Source: Sneathiella limimaris (GTDB lineage Bacteria; Pseudomonadota; Alphaproteobacteria; Sneathiellales; Sneathiellaceae). From it: DNA of 64,000 bases. Position numbers and translations under genes: made by a program. How positions within the stretch are numbered: the stretch's first letter is position 1; the number at the start of each line of letters is the position of its first letter. Positions 61,305-64,000 of the stretch are shown here, in pieces. The stretch covers positions 2,046,001-2,110,000 of the forward strand of contig NZ_JABBYJ010000001.1 of the NCBI RefSeq assembly GCF_012932565.1, read 5' to 3'. The notes under the pieces were generated by a model, which was given only the letters and a program-made list of their open reading frames with translations, was not told where the DNA came from and did no database searches.

Positions 61305-61913
61305 CTAGGCCGAGCGATAAGCTGCGTAGGATTTGCTGAAGGACTGCCAGTCAAAATTCGGGGTTTGAAATTCATCGAGAATCTTCTTGGTAGACCCGCG
61401 GGTTCCTGCCCCAAAAAAGACCAGTCGATTACATTTGGGTGCCAGCAGGTAAAGGGCAAAGCCGTAAATCGACTTATCCTGATAAGTGAGGGCAGTCCCG
61501 ATCAGCGTTTCCGGATCCAGAAGCAGGAAACGGCTTTTGTCTTCCCCCTTAGATCCGGGCGCCTGTCCATTATGAAGAAGGAAGCTTCCCAAGATGGCTT
61601 TTGTAAAGGTTTGCAAATTATCATCTTTTGAGGAAACCTGAGCGTCAAAAGCCTTAGCATAGGCATCTTCATCGGAAAAGGTCTCATCGAGTGTGCCTGG
61701 CGCCGGGAAATCAAGGATTACTGTTGGGGCCCGCTGCAGGATATGCTGGGACAGGTTATGAAAATAAATGCCCAGTTTGATCAACTGGTTGGCCAGTTTC
61801 AAATCCTCTCGCTGGTCGCTCGTGGCAAAGGTCATGGCCATGGGAACAAAAAGAGTCTCCTTATAGCCAGCCATCAACCGTTTCGGGTATGAGATTTTAC
61901 CAGTTCGTGTCAT
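61305..61913 (-). CDS. Hypothetical protein
   Basis: 202 residues without a family I recognise. It is predicted soluble and mixed alpha/beta, with an N-terminal basic stretch, a hydrophobic strand around residue 65 (Val-Ile-Leu-Asp-Phe-Pro-Ala-Pro-Gly) and another around 150-170, and no membrane helix or signal peptide. Composition and codon use look like real coding sequence. It lies between two HTH regulator genes on the same strand, 50 bases downstream of one and 107 bases upstream of the other. Accessory function is likely. Confidence 0.65.
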   Translation of the reverse strand: MTRTGKISYPKRLMAGYKETLFVPMAMTFATSDQREDLKLANQLIKLGIYFHNLSQHILQRAPTVILDFPAPGTLDETFSDEDAYAKAFDAQVSSKDDNLQTFTKAILGSFLLHNGQAPGSKGEDKSRFLLLDPETLIGTALTYQDKSIYGFALYLLAPKCNRLVFFGAGTRGSTKKILDEFQTPNFDWQSFSKSYAAYRSA

Positions 61914-61963
61914 GTGAGATTTTTATCATATGAGAGTGGGGTTGGGAAATGGGAAAGTTGAAG

Positions 61964-62503
61964 CTACCCAGACCCTGAGATCAGGCATTCATGCTCCAGG
62001 GAAATGGTTACCAATAGGGCCGATTTCTGATGTGTTAGCTGCTGGGTGTGACGGCGCCAGTTGGGGCATAGCGGGGAGTGGGATTGGTAGAGAAGCAGCT
62101 TTCTTGCGCCGTTTCTTGTTTGTTTTGGGGCTTCCACCAAGAAACATTGGTCCAGTTGAATAAGCTTCGGGAGCGGAAGGCTCAACAGGTAATGGTGCTG
62201 ATGAGGCCAGACGGACAGGGGAGCATCCGGACTTTTTTGCTCTCCAACAACCCACAATGCGACAGGTTGTTGTCGGGGATGAATTCCTCTGTTGCTGGAG
62301 GTATTCCCCTCCAGAAGCCAAAACAGATGTGTTAGGGGTAATCGGAGAAAACGAGCCATGGGACGAAGCTCATTCAATTTAACCTGACGCTTGCCAGCAA
62401 TGATTTCTGTGACCCGTGAGGGGGGGAGGGAAAGGGCAGAGGCGAGCTCACTTTTGTTTTTAGAAAGATCCGCAAGCCTCTCTTCAATCCATTGATGCTT
62501 CAT
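61964..62503 (-). CDS. XRE family HTH regulator (phage-repressor-like)
   Basis: 179 residues. The N-terminal HTH domain (about 5-65) reads Trp-Ile-Glu-Glu-Arg-Leu...Ser-Glu-Leu-Ala-Ser-Ala-Leu-Ser-Leu-Pro-Pro-Ser-Arg-Val-Thr-Glu-Ile-Ile-Ala-Gly-Lys-Arg, a classical CI/XRE domain. The C-terminal half is basic and His/Pro/Gln-rich and does not show the LexA-type Ser-Lys peptidase motifs usually attached to this HTH. So it may be degenerate or a different effector. It is divergent from the gene at 62780 with a palindrome just upstream of its start. Confidence 0.75.
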   Translation of the reverse strand: MKHQWIEERLADLSKNKSELASALSLPPSRVTEIIAGKRQVKLNELRPMARFLRLPLTHLFWLLEGNTSSNRGIHPRQQPVALWVVGEQKSPDAPLSVWPHQHHYLLSLPLPKLIQLDQCFLVEAPKQTRNGARKLLLYQSHSPLCPNWRRHTQQLTHQKSALLVTISLEHECLISGSG

Positions 62504-62534
62504 TACTTTTCCAAGTTTCGTATGGGATTTGCCA

Positions 62535-62551
62535 TTTACGAAAATCGTAAA
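62535..62551. promoter_or_regulatory. 17-base palindromic operator in the divergent XRE region
   Basis: TTTACGAAAATCGTAAA, perfectly symmetric about its central base except that centre, with a TTTCGTA half-site nearby on the XRE side. It lies 32 bases from the XRE start and 5 bases before a plus-strand -35 element. Confidence 0.55.
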
Positions 62552-62556
62552 AAACC

Positions 62557-62585
62557 TTGACTATCAGAGAATTATAATTTATTCT
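62557..62585 (+). promoter_or_regulatory. Candidate plus-strand promoter next to the XRE operator
   Basis: TTGACT (62557-62562), 17-base spacer, TATTCT (62580-62585). It would drive the gene at 62780 with a leader of nearly 190 AT-rich bases. Confidence 0.35.
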
Positions 62586-62779
62586 CATAGGTAGAATATA
62601 TATCAATATAATTATCCTATAAATAATATTTAATACATGAAGTTGTTGAAAAATAAAATCCTTTTAAGTTGGGGGTGCAGGGTTTTAAATTTTAAATTCA
62701 ACAACTACAGGTAACGGGGTGGCCTCAAATAATTCGCTTTTATTATATAACCATAATTTTGGTTTGATGGGGTATCAAA

Positions 62780-63313
62780 ATGTCAAAACGTGTAAGACAC
62801 AAGCGTAAAAACGTAATTTTGGGGGAAAATGAATTAAACTTGGGAGAGCCGGCCAATCTCAACTATCGGCCACAGGATATAAGGCAATATGCAGATGAAA
62901 AACTGCAACTGGCTCAAAATAAGCCGCGACAGCAACTCGCCTTTTGGAAGGGGTTTAGTGATTGCCAGATAAAAGCCGCGTCCCGATTGTATGGCGGCTT
63001 TCAGCGGCTCTATGCGGGCTCCGGGGTTCGGGCGCAAAATTACACCTTTACGCCGGGAAGCCGGGGTCCTTATACCGAACCGTCCCATGAACTGGAGTTT
63101 ATATTCTCCAATTGGGCGCGCTATGCCGGGGAAGAGGGAATACATGTGTCGGCTGTATTGGATATAGTTGTTTTCGGGAGAAGCTGCCGGGAAGTAGATC
63201 GGACATTGGCCCGGCGCAAAGGATTTGCGCGGAAAAACCTGGAAGATGGCCTTTCTTTTTATCAGCTTATATATCGCCAATACACCATTATGGAGAAAAA
63301 AGACTTGACATAA
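62780..63313 (+). CDS. Hypothetical protein with possible HTH, accessory region
   Basis: 177 residues, family not recognised. A basic start (Lys/Arg-rich, about 1-12) is followed by a helical region and an aromatic/Gly/Ser stretch. The C-terminal segment (about 125-160) contains Val-Leu-Asp-Ile-Val-Val-Phe-Gly-Arg-Ser-Cys-Arg-Glu-Val-Asp-Arg-Thr-Leu-Ala, which looks like a sigma-region-4 or phage-regulator helix-turn-helix. It faces away from the XRE repressor gene across an operator-bearing AT-rich gap, like an early gene under repressor control. DNA binding is an inference. Confidence 0.65.
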   Translation: MSKRVRHKRKNVILGENELNLGEPANLNYRPQDIRQYADEKLQLAQNKPRQQLAFWKGFSDCQIKAASRLYGGFQRLYAGSGVRAQNYTFTPGSRGPYTEPSHELEFIFSNWARYAGEEGIHVSAVLDIVVFGRSCREVDRTLARRKGFARKNLEDGLSFYQLIYRQYTIMEKKDLT

Positions 63314-63348
63314 CGGGTACGCTCTGATAGTCTATCTCTCACAGTTCG

Positions 63349-63392
63349 AAAAAGGGTTCAGAAATCTGGCTATGATTTCCGGGCCTTTTTTT
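63349..63392 (+). terminator. Terminator after the hypothetical gene at 62780
   Basis: AAAAAGG and GAAATC arms pair with GATTTC and CCTTTTTTT across a small internal loop, with a seven-base loop and a terminal T run. A TTGACA at 63304-63309 precedes it at a distance that also allows a short transcript. Confidence 0.6.
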
Positions 63393-63563
63393 GTGCCTGA
63401 TCGGCAAGAGAATTTGTTTCATAGTATTGAAAAATAAGAAAAATTTCGAAACAGGTTAAGGCGATCAGGTTTGATGAGACTATCGATCATCGGAGCCTAC
63501 TGACTAAAATTTCAGGGCAGTCACATTTTTAGCCAACATTCATAGGTGGAAAAAGGAATGGAT

Positions 63564-63692
63564 ATGAAATTTCCAGGCCTGACCGATGCGCTTGCGGTTT
63601 TTGCAAAAACGCTGGGCAGTCGGATCCTCAATCGGCAGTCGGCCATAGACCTGCTGGCACAGATGCCTGAACTTGCAATGAATGGTCTGTAA
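63564..63692 (+). CDS. Small ORF, 42 residues
   Basis: ATG 63564 has AAGGA (63553-63557) 6 bases upstream; an in-frame ATG at 63558 is too close to it. The product is a predicted amphipathic, mostly helical peptide with balanced codon use (Leu, Ala, Phe, Gly, Asn, Arg). It is convergent with the gene at the window end, 7 bases between stops. Real expression is unproven. Confidence 0.4.
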   Translation: MKFPGLTDALAVFAKTLGSRILNRQSAIDLLAQMPELAMNGL

Positions 63693-63699
63693 ACGGGCA

Positions 63700-64000
63700 T
63701 TAAACTGTATTTGCTTTCAATATGTCTTCGATATGCTCCGATACTGAGCGGGCATCAATCTCGGATTCTTTAACCAAGTTGTCGAAATGTTGAGTGAGCG
63801 CCTGTATCTGCCTGTTTTCTCGAAAAACCATATAATATTGGCCGATATAAATGACGGCCAGCAAAGGGCCGAATATGGTGATCGGGGCTGAAAAAACGAC
63901 TTTAGGGTCGTAGACATATATTCTGACGGATGGATAGAAGTTCCGGCAATACTGGATGATATGCTCGACCTGTTCTTCTCTTGCTGTCTTTGATAAGCCC
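63700..64000 (-). CDS. C-terminal part of a gene continuing beyond the window (regulator-like)
   Basis: On the minus strand an open frame enters from the window edge and ends at a TAA (63702-63700), about 100 residues. It reads as genuine coding: Leu-Ser-Lys-Thr-Ala-Arg, then Tyr-Val-Tyr-Asp-Pro-Lys, Phe-Ser-Ala-Pro-Ile-Thr-Ile-Phe-Gly, Ala-Val-Ile-Tyr-Ile-Gly-Gln-Tyr-Tyr-Met-Val, and His-Phe-Asp-Asn-Leu-Val. This resembles the C-terminal domain that I recall attached to N-terminal HTH regulators in alphaproteobacteria, but that part is outside the window, so the name stays open. A different frame here is a shadow. Confidence 0.65.
   Translation of the reverse strand, partial: GLSKTAREEQVEHIIQYCRNFYPSVRIYVYDPKVVFSAPITIFGPLLAVIYIGQYYMVFRENRQIQALTQHFDNLVKESEIDARSVSEHIEDILKANTV

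Noticed and set aside
62534-62779. Replication origin or iteron cluster in the AT-rich gap
   Set aside because: No repeated iterons, DnaA-box series or adjacent Rep protein; the single palindrome is better explained as an operator.
63717-63917. 66-codon minus-strand frame near the window end
   Set aside because: A different minus-strand frame, open from the window edge to 63700, reads as real protein with sensible hydrophobic and charged pattern; this one is its shadow.
60496-64000. Prophage or integrative element
   Set aside because: No integrase, terminase, capsid, tRNA-derived att site or direct repeat is visible; repressor-like genes alone do not establish a prophage.
1-64000. CRISPR array, insertion sequences, rRNA or tRNA genes
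   Set aside because: Reading both strands I found no regularly spaced repeats, transposase genes with terminal inverted repeats, or T-loop-containing cloverleaf sequences.

Overview
The window looks like chromosomal DNA of an alphaproteobacterium with moderate G+C. The evidence is gene content and order: the Lpt block lptF-lptG-lptD-surA-pdxA-rsmA, divergent tyrS/anmK, a general amino-acid transporter aapJQMP, bactofilin beside an M23 peptidase, DUF455 and bcp beside glnE, and adrenodoxin-type ferredoxin and reductase genes. A marine, non-phototrophic group such as Sneathiellales/Kiloniellales is my guess only. I see no rRNA, tRNA, IS element or CRISPR array.

Layout. 0-6.5 kb (+): fatty-acid and envelope/RNA genes (3' end of fabG, acpP, fabF, mltG, an unknown membrane protein split by a frameshift, yicC, gmk). 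6.5-14.1 kb (-): an outer-membrane biogenesis operon transcribed lptF, lptG, lptD, surA, pdxA, rsmA. 14.4-20.4 kb: pepA-holC, an ABC-F ATPase, ndk and a PLP aminotransferase. 20.4-26.8 kb (-): bactofilin/M23 peptidase, DUF455, bcp, glnE. 26.9-35.1 kb: a YhdP/AsmA-like giant protein, tyrS/anmK, a hybrid histidine kinase and a small hydrolase. 35.2-38.3 kb (+): cysE, cysteine desulfurase, [2Fe-2S] ferredoxin, TenA. 38.3-42.9 kb (-): a phosphoesterase, an FprA-type ferredoxin reductase, a PaaX regulator and an 8-oxoguanine-deaminase-like amidohydrolase. 43.1-48.5 kb: a Crp/Fnr regulator, then a tight minus-strand run metC-hisI-modB-modC-flavoprotein. 48.7-52.9 kb (+): aapJQMP with an internal terminator. 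53.2-60.4 kb: a small membrane protein, a sulfur operon (cysK, alaX, sseA, GNAT), a PAS histidine kinase, a GNAT protein and a PhzF protein.

The last 3.5 kb (60.5-64 kb) differs: two HTH regulators, each next to a clear palindromic operator, several proteins I do not recognise, an AT-rich divergent intergenic region, a small ORF and a gene running off the window end. It could be a remnant island or plasmid/phage-like accessory segment, but I see no integrase, att site or structural phage gene.

The most unusual single signal is at 4097-4104. A T8 run containing an in-frame T TTT TTT heptamer joins two ORFs into what reads as one 445-residue membrane protein. It is either a sequencing or real frameshift, or a programmed -1 frameshift or transcriptional slippage site.
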